64,000 nt of DNA from assembly GCA_023052935.1 (NCBI GenBank), contig CM041294.1:18376635-18440634 (forward strand), written 5' to 3'. Each line of letters starts with the position of its first letter. Positions within the stretch are counted from its first letter, which is position 1. The stretch is from Piezodorus guildinii (lineage: Eukaryota > Arthropoda > Insecta > Hemiptera > Pentatomidae). A program made the translations under genes and the position numbers. Shown one piece after another: positions 20,545 to 32,437 of this stretch. The notes under the pieces were generated by a model. The model did no database searches, had not been told where the DNA came from, and saw only the letters and a list, made by a program, of their open reading frames with translations.

Positions 20545-20900
20545 TTTTTTTTCTTTTGAGATATATTACAATTTGTTACAAAATGAACAACAGTAATAGT
20601 GATATGAGACCACATTCATACAACATATACAGAAAATAATAATAATAGTCAAATTACATAAAATAGAAAATAAATGAATTCATATATATACAATAAAATA
20701 ATAATAAATAAAAAACATAACAAATCAAAACAACAACCTATAATTGAGATAAATAAAAAGTTGGCAAATAAATAAACATCATACAAACAATCATAACTAT
20801 ATTCAATATATACAACAACATACAAGTGAATCAGAAAAGTTAATATGCAATAAAATGAATCTTTATATGTTATTGGTAAAGAGGAAGGTTATGATAGCGC
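20545..20900 (-). mobile_element. LINE 3' UTR fragment (minus strand)
   Basis: On the minus strand: TATGTTGTATGAATGTGG, CACTATTACTGTTG and TTGTAATATATCTC, the same 3' UTR type as at 46.7 kb. It starts at a T run and contains no coding part. Confidence 0.6.
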
Positions 20901-20989
20901 AATGTTGCCACCGTTGTACACTATTATATTGGGTTGTGTCACATGAAATGTCCGTTTTCAAGGTAAAGGATTTTTATTAAAAATACGAT

Positions 20990-21183
20990 ATGAAAACAAG
21001 CTAATTTTATTCGAGGTATTTACCTTCTTTTTCTACACATTTTTTCCAACGTGACACCAACTTCTTTATCCCCGAATTGAAAAACTCTTAGCTTTGAAGT
21101 GAAACAAAATCTGAAAACGCACTTTTCACTTGATCATCATTTTCAAAATGTTTTCCTTTGACGAAGTTGTCTAAATTCCTGAA
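20990..21183 (-). pseudogene. mariner-1 transposase, C-terminal piece
   Basis: Minus-strand FRNLDNFVKGKHFENDDQ followed by a region with a stop and KKLVSRWKKCVEKEGKYLE. This is the C-terminal end of a mariner transposase, separated from its N-terminal part by the Jockey insertion. Confidence 0.75.
21173..21183. repeat. Target-site duplication, left of J2
   Basis: AAATTCCTGAA, repeated at 22,355-22,365 after the poly(A). Confidence 0.88.
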
Positions 21184-22354
21184 AGCAATGCCACCGTGTG
21201 GTGGATGTTATATCCTCCACATTGGAGCGAGGAATGTTTTGCACGGGTGCTTTTCTCGACGTGGAACAAGCGTTCGACCGAGTCTGGCACCCAGGACTCC
21301 TTTATAAACTCCGTCAATTCCTTCCCGCAACATACTTCCTCATAATCCGTTCCTACCTCACTAATAGAACCTTTCAAGTAAATTATAACCTTTCCTACTC
21401 TTCCATAATTTCTCAGTCTGCAGGTGTACCTCAGGGTAGTATCTTAGGTCCCATCCTTTATACGGTATATACAGCTGATATCCCACTCCATCCTAGCACT
21501 GTCCTCACAACTTACGCGGATGACACTTGTGTGTTATCCGTCCATAACGATCCAACCGCTGCATCCCAAATCCTTCAGTCCCACATCACAGCCATTGAGG
21601 AATGGTGTCGGAACTGGAGGATTAAAATAATTCCTAAAAAATCCCATCAAATAACCTTTACCCTTCGTCGAAAACCGATGACCTCCTGCCCTACCGTATC
21701 CTTTAATAATACGCCACTCATACCTGTTGAACAAATCCGATACCTAGGACTCCATCTTGACAAACGTCTTACATGGAACCCTCACACGAGACTAAAACGA
21801 CAGGAAACTGCCCGTAGATACCGATTACTACAACACTTACTAGACAAACGTTCAAAACTTCCAATTCACTACAAAAAGCTCATTTATATCACTGTCATCA
21901 GACCAATCTGGACATATGGAATCGAGCTTTGGGGCTCTACTAAGCCATCTAATTCCTCCCGCATCCAATCCTTACAATCCAAAATCCTTCGCAAAATCCT
22001 AAATGCTCCTTATTTCGTCACAAATAAAATCATCCATAACGACCTTAATATCCCATTTGTGGCAGACCTTTCTCGAACCAGATATACCACTTTTAATTCC
22101 AAACTCCCAACTCATATAAACCCTCTTGTCCGCAACCTATCAACCTCGCATATTCCTGACAACCCTCCGAGGCGATTGAAAAGAAGATGGCCTCGGGATC
22201 TACTTACTTAAATAAACATCGAAGTACTACCGCTGGGTAGTTTCTTCACAAGCCTTATACGCCTTTTATTATAATTCATCACTTTTACTTATTGTATTTA
22301 TGTAATATACAGTTGTAAAATTCAATAAAATATAATTTAAAAAAAAAAAAAAAA
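21184..22354 (+). mobile_element. 5'-truncated Jockey J2 with TSD and A tail
   Basis: 1.17-kb insertion into the mariner. It begins directly in the RT palm, has a short 3' UTR and ends in about 20 A. The 11-bp TSD is exact and the coding region is uninterrupted, so this is the best J2 copy in the window. Confidence 0.9.
21186..22211 (+). CDS. Jockey J2 ORF2, C-terminal 340 residues (partial)
   Basis: Open from the insertion boundary to the stop. It shows RT motifs FLDVEQAFDRVWH (palm), AGVPQGSILGPILY, the active-site TYADDTCVLS, and QIRYLGLHLDKRLTWNPHT. The C-terminal region is IWTYGIELWGSTKPSN, KILRKILNAPYFVTN and PPRRLKRRWPRDLLT. The endonuclease and finger regions are missing through 5' truncation, so there is no native start codon. 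It could not act alone. Fragments at 1.25, 14.1, 14.7 and 30.9 kb belong to the same family. Confidence 0.9.
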   Translation, partial: QCHRVVDVISSTLERGMFCTGAFLDVEQAFDRVWHPGLLYKLRQFLPATYFLIIRSYLTNRTFQVNYNLSYSSIISQSAGVPQGSILGPILYTVYTADIPLHPSTVLTTYADDTCVLSVHNDPTAASQILQSHITAIEEWCRNWRIKIIPKKSHQITFTLRRKPMTSCPTVSFNNTPLIPVEQIRYLGLHLDKRLTWNPHTRLKRQETARRYRLLQHLLDKRSKLPIHYKKLIYITVIRPIWTYGIELWGSTKPSNSSRIQSLQSKILRKILNAPYFVTNKIIHNDLNIPFVADLSRTRYTTFNSKLPTHINPLVRNLSTSHIPDNPPRRLKRRWPRDLLT

Positions 22355-22365
22355 AAATTCCTGAA

Positions 22366-22803
22366 CAGGTGGTAATAAGTCGGGAGAATATGGTGGGTGC
22401 GGAAGATCTTCGTAGCCCAGTTCTTTCAATTTTTGCACGGTATGTTTTGAAACATGCCGCTCAGTGAGATCATGAGGTACCCATGTATCGAGCTTTTTTA
22501 CTTTCCCAATACACTTTATTGTCTGGAAACGGTAAATGCACTTGCATTTAGTTGTGCTGAGAGTCCTTTGACTGTTTGGTAGAGATTTCCTTCAACTGTA
22601 TGTTTGAGGACATTTTTGTCTATTCCGGAAGGTCTTCCTCGGGGCAAGTTTTCCAAGTCGGTATCTCCAGCCGAAAACTTAGCAAACCAACGGCGAATGG
22701 TTCGATCATTAACACTCTCTTCCCCAAACGTCTTGCAAATATTTCTAGCGGCCTCAGCTGCTGAATGGCCGAAAAATATTACTACAAAGTCGCGTATGTC
22801 CAT
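22366..22803 (-). pseudogene. mariner-1 transposase, N-terminal and middle piece
   Basis: Minus-strand N-terminus MDIRDFVVIFFGHSAAEAAR, then the helix-turn-helix region with DRTIRRWFAKFSAGD and GLSAQLNASAFTVSRQ. A stop and a frame break follow, then a short segment with WVPHDLTERH joined directly to VSKHTVQKLKELGYE and HPPYSPDL. The region holding the first two catalytic Asp residues has been deleted. HPPYSPDL retains the third. Dead transposase, related to the copy at 37 kb. Confidence 0.82.
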
Positions 22804-22987
22804 GTTTGGAAGTATAATAAAAAGTGGGTAATTGATTGGAAAGCTAATGTTTATAATACAAAGGTAGAGGATTAGTAACTGTTTACTTTAAATATGTAAA
22901 CATTCGGAAGAAAACAACAGAGACCTGCAAAATCCTTTATGTATTCCAGAAACTATAAAAACGGGCATTTCATGTGATACAACCCAA

Positions 22988-24189
22988 CAATAATGAATAG
23001 ACGTTATAAAATAAACATATTTTCTTCCTATTGCACTTTTCGTTAGGATGAACTAACACTCCCAAAACGATTAACTCCAAATCGGTCAGATTTTTAAAAC
23101 AAAAATGAAACATATTTTAAATTGCACCCATGCGAATCAAGTCCGCCATTCATGAATAATATACTTAAGTGTAAAAGCAAGAGAAAGTATTCTAAAATCA
23201 TATCAATGACCGATTTAATATATGTTGTAGTATTTTATAATAGCCATATATATTTCCTTTGTTATTATTATTATATATATATATATATTTTTTTTTTAGT
23301 GGTCATTCTTGTAGGGGAAATTTCTTTCTTCCAGTATATCAATATATCATATGTGTATATCAATATATAATGCTTGTTTCTAAAGATATTACAGAAAATA
23401 AGACGTGGATTTATTTATCAAAAATATTAAATTATATTTTATTAACAAAGAAATTTACACCCAAATGACTGGTTGCATTCTTTAAATATCTTCACGATTC
23501 AAATCCTCTTGAATTACAATATCTGAGTAACAATTTTCTACAAATCCTCTCAGCCAGTGAAGAGAGCGACAAAGAAGAGATATAAGCCCGCTACAAACTT
23601 TCCTTAAGAAGTTTGAAAAGTAATTGGTAAGAAATGCGGTCTCTCTCCTCGAAGAGAAGCGAGAGAGAGTATAAGATTGAAATAATATTTCTGTGCCAGA
23701 AAGACATTATCTAATATCACCTGTTTCCCGTATTTCAACTTTAAACGGACAACTTTCAACTGACAAGACTGGGAAAAAAAAAAGTTTTGTCGAATCAATT
23801 CGGGAGTGTTTTCCATTTTTGAAGCCCGAGCTTTATCTCCTTCCAACCTACATTTGTTTGTTATCGTTATAGAAAATTCATAACCCAATAAATTCTTCAG
23901 GCGCTGGATAACTTGTTGATTATATATGCGATTTTCTATTAATTTGTTTCATATAAATTAAGCTGCTTTAAAAACAATATTTTAATTATCTATATTAAAT
24001 ATTTACATGAATGTAAGTTATAACATATTTTATGCTATCCTTTTGTAGATGAAGGCACTAAAAATCATAATTAAAAAACCTTAAAAAAAAAAAAATTTTC
24101 GGACTATTTAAAAAAAAAAAAAATTATTCCCTGGGGTTATGGTCGGTCAGTAAATAAGACATGGTATTATTTAACCTCCTTTAATAGGG
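22988..24189. other. No gene recognised; short TA/T run near 23.28 kb
   Basis: A+T-rich, with a TA run at about 23,270-23,288 and A runs near 24,085-24,122. No repeat family or coding signal is recognised. Confidence 0.4.
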
Positions 24190-24420
24190 ATTACTTGTAG
24201 CTGGGTGGCTAGCATAACAGCCTCCTATGCCAAAGGTCACGGGTCCAAACCCGCAGGCGGTCCTAGGATTTTTTAATGGGAGTAAAAATCCTTAGTTATG
24301 TCGTCCTTTGGAGGGGACGTTAAAAGGTGGTCTCGAGCCTGTGCGATGTCAAGTACTCGTTAAAGATCCTTATCTTAATTAAACCTGGATAGGGATGGTT
24401 AGGGATGGTTATATATGTGA
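24190..24420 (+). mobile_element. SINE1 copy, plus strand
   Basis: TGTAGCTGGGTGG (A box) and GGGTCCAAACCC (B box with one change), followed by the conserved body. The 3' third and tail are missing. Confidence 0.82.
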
Positions 24421-24604
24421 TACTATCAACTCTGAAAGATAGTTATTTATTCTTTCATATCATATATCTATATAATTGGCACCCATAATTAGGGGGAAAA
24501 CAAGAGATTCTGCGTGTTCTTGATCAAATCATCTACATGCACAACAGTTAGCAAACAGTATTTTTCTTTCAAACACGTACCCCACATCTTTAAATATAAA
24601 TCGT

Positions 24605-25155
24605 TTTTTTTTATAAATGTGAGTAAATATAAAAAGGCATGCAACACATGTAGAGAAGCTTCTCATTGGAAGCATTCTAAAAATACTCTAAACTAGATGG
24701 ACTCGAGGCTATCTACTTTTCAGACTCCTCGGAGGATCATCATGAATTGTATAGAAAGGAAGGATTGAAACTAGTGGATTAGAGTGGGAATGGAGTTCGT
24801 CATGAAAGAAATGATATTTGGTTCGGGCCAAATCAGCAATATGTAGAATATTAAGGTCTTTATGGATCAGTTTATTCCTTACAAAGAATAAACTTTGTAA
24901 AAAGAATCCTCAAAATGGAGCATTGAGGATTTAACGAAGGATTTTGGATTGTAGGAATTGGATACGGGAAGAATTTGATGATTTAGTAGAGATTTAGTAG
25001 TAAGTCTATATAGGCCGTATGATAGTCATGTAGATGAGTCTTTTGTAGTTAAGTGGAAGATTAGAACGTTTGTCTAGTAAGTGTTGAAGTAATCGAAAAC
25101 GTCCAGTAGTTTCTTGTCGTTTCAGTCTTATATGAGGGTTTTAAGTAAGATCTTT
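24605..25155 (-). pseudogene. Jockey J4 fragment
   Basis: Minus-strand match to the J4 copy at 17.6-18.4 kb: the 3' end with GAAGCTTCTCATTGGAAGC, then decayed C-terminal RT coding with several indels and a small local duplication near 24,880-24,960. It starts without a recognisable tail. Confidence 0.7.
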
Positions 25156-25680
25156 AAAAATGAAATACAATAAGAAGACGATTTCTCTTGTGTTTAGAAG
25201 CATCCCCATTCTTGAAAAATTAAACACTTACCTAAATGTTGGAATTTAAAACAAACCTATAATAAATAAATAAAACCTAAAATAAAATAATCATAGCGTT
25301 TCCTTTATATATAACCATTATGCAATTTGAAATAAAAAATACTCCAGTCAAGCTGAGTATAGGGCCTAGTAAGTGTAATAGACTTTAAAACGTCAATTAA
25401 AAAGCTATTTCTAGTTGATGAATCATTTCAAGGAACTTTAAAAAGCAAAAGGACATATTGGAAAATGCTTTTTTTTTTTTTTTTTATAAATAAATATTTG
25501 ATTTGAATTATCCGTTAGTACTTTCCTAATACTATTTTTACCACATTAAATCACTCAACGATGTCAGTCGTTTTAATTTGCTTTTAAATATTTGTAAACA
25601 GTTAAGAAAGGAAATACTATGATTCTCAGCCGACAATGTACTCTATTTTTAATCATCTAGCCACTTAAAATGACTTTATA
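25156..25680. other. No gene recognised
   Basis: A+T-rich with a T run at about 25,470-25,486. Confidence 0.4.
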
Positions 25681-25684
25681 ATTT

Positions 25685-26350
25685 TTTTTATAACGGAACG
25701 GCCATAGAGACCACGCGAATATCATGACACTTGACTTCTTTCTCGTTTTTCCTTTCTTTCCACTCCTCTCTCATTATCTCCGCGTGCTTTCTCTCCTTCG
25801 TCCACGCCACTCCCTTTCTCGAACTTTTCTTCTTAACAAGAACTGTGATCTCCTTTAGTCTCTTACCATACCCCTCTCTGTCCAGACAGTCCTGGTCCGC
25901 TATTCCAAGTCTTTCCGTTTCTCTCTTCATCTGCCCGATGTATCCTCCTAAGCTTTTGTATCTACTGATTTTTTGGAATATTTACTTGTTAAGTCTTTCT
26001 GGTGCCGTTCTTACCATATGTCCGTGGAATTTCAGTCCCTTGATCCTTATTTCCGTTTCTAGATCTCTCGTGTCCTTGTATATTTCCTGATTGGATCTTA
26101 GCCTGTATCCTTCTTTTGTCTTTTTGGGGCCGTAAATCCTTCTTAGAATACTCCGCTCTATTCTCACAATTTTTCCAGACTGGGGAGGCATGTGGTTTCC
26201 GTCCCGTATAGTATCACAGGCTTAACAACTGTACTGTAGTGTCGTATTTTTGCTTCCCTGGACAGGTTTCTCTTGTTGTATATGTTACTGGTTGCAAAAG
26301 TTAGTTTTTCCAATTTGGCTATTCTTTCCTTGATACTTTCTTTTTCCGAA
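25685..26350 (-). pseudogene. RTE-like LINE, C-terminal fragment
   Basis: Minus strand, high to low coordinates: KLEKLTFATSNIYNKRNLSR, then VVKPVILYGTET, ILRRIYGPKKTKEGYRLRSN and HGHMVRTAPERLNK. A stop follows, then KKSSRKGVAWTKERKHAEIM. The YGxET...LRRIYGP pattern is the segment downstream of the RT palm in RTE-type and similar LINEs. An indel near 26,190 and a stop near 25,980 disrupt it. The clade assignment is tentative. Confidence 0.6.
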
Positions 26351-27966
26351 TCATTATTACATATAGTCTCAAATTATTTATAATTTTATTATAATTAATC
26401 AGCATTAATTAAATTACATATTGACTTCCGCTAGAATTAATACGTGACATAAAAAACATTAGTTGCATATCACTCTTGAAACAAATTCGATACTCTTGGA
26501 CCCAGGAAGAGAAGAAATGTTTCCTTTTCCCTATGGAAGGAACTTATTTTGCGATATCCGATTCGATATTGGCTCCAGGCTAGCATCATCCTCTTTTCTC
26601 TTGCATATTGCCAAGCTCCGTCTTGGGTAGGGTTATTGTGCATTCCCATGTACATAACATTCTATACCATCATATTCTTATGTTTTTATGTTTTAAAAAA
26701 AAAATCCCTAAAAAGTTAAGTTCATTTTATCTTATTGTAATTTTATCTGAACGTATTTTTATAAGCCTGCATGATTAATAAATACTCTTAATGACGTGTT
26801 TTTCTACCGTCCGTCGAGTTTTAATTACTAGCTACTATATTAATTGTATATTTATATTACCTCTTACCTTATATATATAGTTATATTATATATTATACTA
26901 TATACAGTTTTATTATAATTAATTATCATTAATTAAGTTACAAATTGACCTGTGTTTATTAGTAATATAAAAAGAAAGATAGCTCTTAATAATGGTCATA
27001 TTTATGATAGAATTGTATATTTTAAAATTTAAATTTCATGGACTATATAACATTTGTTTCAATGTGAAATCCTACAATACTCTTAAATGAATGAATTATT
27101 CTTTGAAATATAAATATATTAAAATTGCAAAGCAGAAAAAATCTAATTAGGTCTTCCTGGAAAAAAGCGATAAATTTGAAGCGGCTTTGTATAACAATAT
27201 TAACAACCCCTAAATTTAAATCTTAAATGTGTTCCCATATATCAATCCTATTTACTTGTATTGGTTTAATACATAATAAATTTCCTTAAATAATTAAAAA
27301 AAATGTGTCAAGTTCATTTTTAAATTTTAGTTTTCGTTTTAGACCTATACTTATCATTCCAGTTTTAGTAACTTTGATTTTTATTTAATTTATTTATTTA
27401 ATATTTAATTATAACAGTTGTTTCTTAGTTTAAAACCATAAAATAATTCTTTCTTTCACATAATTTTATCTATATATGTGCGTGTTTTTATTTATTTCGT
27501 TCCTTATAACATAGATCACCAAAAATAGATCAAAGCATTTAAGGAAGTTAACGAAAACCGAGAACGTATTTTTAAAAAGTAGTATGATGAAAGAAAGAAA
27601 TATTTTTTTTTATTTATTCAAAGGCAAACATTTTTCCTTCGACACGCTTATGCACTGCTTAATATCTCGTTTTGTGAATTTTCTAGTCTATGCTAAGGTT
27701 GTGAAGGGTACATAAACATACTTCAAAATTTTAAGTATGGATCCAAAAGTAGAAATAAACCGTCTTAGAAAAAGAAAATAGTCTCAGAAAACTTCACCCC
27801 AGCAAGGGACTGTAAAGTTCAGTACATACAAATGATACATTCGAGTTGATGTTACAGTTTGATAATACAATGATACAGTTTTTAGGCATACGACTGAGAA
27901 AGAAAGTTATAAGACCGAGATATTGCTGTCACTGATTTTTCTTATCAATTTTTTTTCTTGTAACTC
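26351..27966. other. No gene recognised
   Basis: 1.6 kb of strongly A+T-rich DNA with short TA-rich tracts near 26,870-26,910. No coding or repeat signal could be supported. Confidence 0.45.
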
Positions 27967-28083
<117 letters not shown>

Positions 28084-28158
28084 GAGAAGATAGAGGATCT
28101 TTCGATCCCGTTGTCGACCCAAATAGAAATAATTATTTCTACAAACTAAATAAATGTA

Positions 28159-28763
28159 TTACTTTCACTTACTATATAAAGTAAGGGGAAGTACTGCGAT
28201 CATGAAAATTTTCGAATACCAGTTTTCAACGGAAATACACGTTTTAGGGTCCCCTGAGTCCAAATAACCATGTCCCGCAAAAAGGTCTGTGTGTGTGAGG
28301 TAACTCCCGGGCGGAAACGGTAGGTCCTATGAAACAGAAATTTCATATTTAAGACAACTTTACGCCCGGGACGTGACAAAACTTTTTTCATCAAAATGAG
28401 CTTACCAGAAGAGGCACTTTATACAACGCATTTGGCACCTTTTTTCGATTTCCTTGAAAACGGTTCCGACGATTTTGATTAAACTCTCTATTTCGATGTA
28501 AAATTTAATGGGCTTTAATATCATGTAGGTTTTATTCTGATTAAAATGGTCTGACAGGGCTTAAATGCCGATATTTTAAATTTCCTTCCCCTAAAGTACC
28601 TTAAATTTTGTAGATTCAATAAAAAAAAACTATATTATCTTGTTACCACTGACGAGAAACGGCTAAATATACAAGTTGAGCGAACTTGAATTTGAAAATG
28701 TTTTCATTGATTTCAAAAATGGAGGTAAGTGAAAGTCGTGTGTTGTCCGCACCAGATTTTTTT
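28159..28763. repeat. Rep-A copy D, internally shortened
   Basis: Starts with the hairpin ACTTTCACTTAC...GTAAGGGGAAGT at 28,161-28,192 and ends GTAAGTGAAAGT at 28,725-28,736 plus the GTCCGCACCAGATTTTTTT flank. The middle, which holds the inner half of copy A, is missing. Confidence 0.78.
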
Positions 28764-29281
28764 AAAGTTGTTTACGTTTTAAGATTAGTGTAATCGATGT
28801 TTGTTAACTTTATCATTATCACTCTTGGCCTACAAAGAAAGTCAGTTTAGTCAGCGAGAGGAAGGTTTTAGTATATCAGTCAGGACTAAATGGAAGTATT
28901 GAGATAATTACAATGAAAACAATTAACATCGGATAATAAAGCCAAAGGTGAGATAAACGAGGAGCTTATTGAAACAATTAATCCATCGCGAATGGGATCG
29001 AACATTACTAAGTCAGACCTGCGGACAGCCGTGAGGGTAATTAGCAGGGACACAGTGAATGCAATTAACAGGCCTACTAAATTTATTTAGCTTAATAACC
29101 CTACGCAGGACATTAGTTGTACAAGCTCTGAAACACAGCTAATGCTTTGCTTTTGTCTCCGAAAAATAGGAAGAGTGGTTTTAATTCGCATTATATTTAT
29201 TCCATACCTCGCAGTTTATTTGTGGTGTTCCATTAAAATGCTGATTCGGGATGTAATAAACGAAATCTAGAAAATATTAAC
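28764..29281. other. No gene recognised
   Basis: Ordinary composition; nothing recognised. Confidence 0.4.
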
Positions 29282-29379
29282 ATAGTAAGTTTCTTTTACT
29301 ATTTCATTTCAATTTTTTATTAAGTATTATTACAATCTGTCTCAATTTGGACATTAATAATAGTTTGTTTATTGTTTGT

Positions 29380-29655
29380 TTATTCGTTTAACGTCACTTT
29401 ATGCTACTATGGCTAATCGGACGATGCTACAGTGGGAGTCCTAAATTTTGCCTATCCAGGTTTTATCAGGATAGGGATCTTTAACGAGTACCTGACATCG
29501 TACAGGCTCGGGACCACCTTATAACGTCCCCTCCGAAGGACGGCATAACTAAGGATTTTTTACACCCATTAAAAAATCCTAGGGCCGTAGGTTTGAACCC
29601 ACGATCTTTGGCATAGAAAGCTGTTATGCTAGCAACTACGCTATAGGTGACCTCC
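29380..29655 (-). mobile_element. SINE1 copy inside J3 3' UTR
   Basis: TAAACGAATAAAC-type tail at the left, then the conserved body and a decayed tRNA-like head (GGGTTCAAACC) at the right. It separates two halves of the J3 3' UTR, so it inserted after J3. Confidence 0.82.
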
Positions 29656-29849
29656 ACATTCATACAATATTTACACATAAATAAAATTACAATAATATAT
29701 ATATATACAATATTAAATCAATAAAATGGTAACAAAGTCTATAAATCACTCATACCAAAATACACGTCACACATACATCACATTGAGTGGAGAATCTAGC
29801 CAGTGCTAGAACTCCAATATATACATATTTACAAGAGGTAGGGGGGCCA

Positions 29850-30763
29850 CTGCCGTTTCAACCTTCGAGGTGGGTTGTATGGATGAGTGGATCTGGATAG
29901 GGATTGAGCTAAAGGATTAGGATGATGAATGAGGTTCTGGTGGAATTTGGAAAATATGGATGGAATTAGGTCTGAAATAAATGGAGCATTAAGGTCGTGG
30001 TGCAAGGTATAGTTTGAGACATAATAAGGAACATTTACTAATGTTCGGAGGATTTTGGATTGAAAGGATTGAATGCGTTTGATATTAAAACGTTTAGCTG
30101 TCTCCCACAGTTCAAGTCCGTAGGTCCAGATAGGCTCCAGTATTGTATTGTATATTAATAATTTGTTGTCAACTGTAAGTTCAGATTTTCTGTTGAGTAG
30201 TCGGTATAACTGTCCGAATCGTCGGTTGAGTTCTTGCCTTTTAAATATTGTATATGTGTTTCATGTTAATCTTTTGTCTAAAAGTAACCCAAGACACCAG
30301 ACTGTATCTGAGGGAGGAATTGGTAATGAGTTGAAATAAACTGGTGGACAGGATTTTCGTGTAAGAGTGAATGTTACATGTTTACATTTGGCTTCGTTCA
30401 CCTTTACACGCCAGTTATTACACCAGTGTTCGATAAGGAATAGGTGTCTCTGCAGGTTTAAGGATGCTGTTTCTGAATTGGAACTGGATAATAGGATGGC
30501 TGTGTCGTCTGCAAAAGTTGCCAGAAAGGTATCAGGATGTGTAGGAATATCAGCAGTGTAAAGGATGTAGAGGACGGGTCCCAAGACGCTGCCTTGAGGA
30601 ACACCGGCCACAACGGGATACAAATTGGAAAATTCTACACCACAACGAACTCGGAAGGAACGGTTTGAGAGATAGGATCGTAGGATGAGGCATAGAGACT
30701 AAGGTAAATGGGTTTTCAGCTTGAAGAGTAATCCAGTGTGCCATACCCGGTCAAAAGCTTGCG
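29850..30763 (-). pseudogene. Jockey J3 ORF2, C-terminal half
   Basis: Minus strand: a partial QAFDRVWHTGLLFKLK block, one stop, then AGVPQGSVLGPVLYIL, the active-site TFADDTAILLSS, WCNNWRVKVNEAKCKHVTF, LGLLLDKRLT, a stop, ELNRRFGQLYRLLNRKSEL, IWTYGLELWETAK and RRLKRQWPPYLL. At least two in-frame stops make it non-functional. The palm active site is otherwise recognisable. Confidence 0.85.
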
Positions 30764-30900
30764 CAATAGTAAGTTTCTTTTAAATACAAAAATACGCATT
30801 GCACCTTTTTAACCTATTCCAGTCAAAGTTTCTATATTTCGCATTTCCATAAGATGACATGAAATATAAAATACATACCAGTATGGCTCCAACTTTTCAG

Positions 30901-31078
30901 GATTTTTTTAAATATTTTATTTATATTTACAACTGTACATGTAATATATACAAAAAGTAAATGAGCTAATTTACACTTATGGGCGTGATAATGTCTTGTG
31001 AAGAAACTACCCACTTCAATGTCTATTTAATTAAAGTAGGTCTCGAGGCCATCGTCTTTTCAATCGCCTCGGAAGGCA
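30901..31078 (-). mobile_element. Jockey J2 3'-end fragment
   Basis: T-rich left end, 3' UTR and the last coding codons on the minus strand (PSEAIEKTMASRPTL and RRLKRRWPRDLL frames), matching J2 at 22.2-22.35 kb. Confidence 0.7.
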
Positions 31079-32125
31079 GGAAAATATAGTTTTAAAATTA
31101 GTGCTATGTAATAACCTAAATAAGAATTGAAATGCCTAAATAAATCATGGTATTCTTTGTAGTGTTAATAACTGTAAAAAAAAAAATTAATTGATCATTA
31201 TCGTGAAGTAAACTCATTTAAATGTTGAATTTTTGAAAAGAATAGAAATAAAAGTTCAACAAATAACGTTTGACAAGATTTTTAAGCTTTCCCAAAAAAA
31301 AAATAAATAATAATAATAAAATATTTTCATCATAATGTTGATTTCAAATTAAAAATGTACAGATTATTTTTCAAATTCTATAAAATTGTAAATAAAATAA
31401 ATACATACTAAATATGTATATTGAATACATAAAAATTAAACAACTGAGACAGTTACAAGAAACAAATATAAAAAATATATTATTGTTTTTCTTTTAATGT
31501 TGTAATATCTTTGCCTCTTACCTTATAGTGGTTTTTCCATTACAACTGAACAGAGTTCCGAACCAGATGAAGCCTTTAAAAAAACAAAAAAAAACAATTA
31601 CTATACGCATTTCATTTTTTTATATTACAATGGAATAAAAAACATTTATTGTAAGTAATTAAATGGTTATTATCATATAATTTGACAGCGACCATTATAT
31701 CAGAGGAATTATATGTTATCCAGAAGATTTTATCATTTCAGAGAGGGTGCAGAGTTCAGACGTCTAATCCCGAAGAATTAAAGGATTTTCGCTTTAAGAG
31801 AGGGGAGATGAATGGGTAAAGGTGTATTGGAGGATTAGAATATTAAGAAGATTAAATCTACTATTTAATTTATCCATTAGACTTTAATTTGTAATATAAT
31901 AAAACATATAGTATTGAGTGTTATTGGTTAACAAAAACTAAATATTTCACATATATATTTTTGTGTCGAAAGTTCTTATGGAAAACTTTATTTTCTTGTG
32001 ATTTTAGTATCTCTAATTAAATAGATTCAATTTGATATGGTACTGATTCAGAGCAATTAGTAGGAAAATATATTAAGATATTTAACTTAAAATTACACAA
32101 ACTTTAGCAATACTTTGAAAATTGA
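31079..32125. other. No gene recognised
   Basis: A+T-rich, no element recognised. Confidence 0.45.
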
Positions 32126-32437
32126 ATAGGTCTACAACGTTGTAACTATCACAATTAAACTTAAATAGGTCTACATTGTTGTAACTATCACAATCAAACT
32201 TAAATAGGTCTACAACGTTGTAACTATCACAATCAAACTTAAATAGGTCTACAACGTTGTAACTATCACAATCAAACTTAAATAGGTCTACAACGTTGTA
32301 ACTATCACAATCAAACATAAATAGGTCTACAACGTTGTAACTATCACAATCAAACTTAAATAGGTCTACAGCGTTGTAACTATCACAATCAAACTTAAAT
32401 AGGTCTACAACGTTGTAACTATCACAATCAAACTTAA
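32126..32437. repeat. 39-bp minisatellite, eight units
   Basis: Units start at 32,126 and every 39 bases to 32,399. Each carries the sequence around TACAACGTTGTA, a perfect 12-bp palindrome in six of the eight units (units 2 and 7 have one change each). Because 39 is a multiple of three, the minus strand is open through most of the array and would encode a 13-residue repeat (FDCDSYNVVDLFK). There is no other sign that it is translated. Confidence 0.95.

Larger units (their letters stand above)
20929..22987 (-). mobile_element. mariner-1 element carrying a Jockey insertion
   Basis: Terminal inverted repeats TTGGGTTGTGTCACATGAAA at 20,929 and its counterpart ending at 22,987. The transposon itself is about 0.9 kb once the Jockey insert (21,184-22,354) is subtracted, so it is internally deleted. 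A TA duplication is visible on the left only; CA stands on the right. Confidence 0.85.
29299..30765 (-). mobile_element. 5'-truncated Jockey J3 with 17-bp TSD
   Basis: Bracketed by ATAGTAAGTTTCTTTTA at 29,282-29,298 and 30,766-30,782. It contains a 3' UTR interrupted by SINE1 and the C-terminal half of ORF2. Confidence 0.88.

Noticed and set aside
25982..26191. Host gene exon
   Set aside because: The translation fits the post-palm region of RTE-like LINE proteins and is frame-broken.
32126..32437. CRISPR array
   Set aside because: The 39-bp units are contiguous with no unique spacers, and the setting is eukaryotic.
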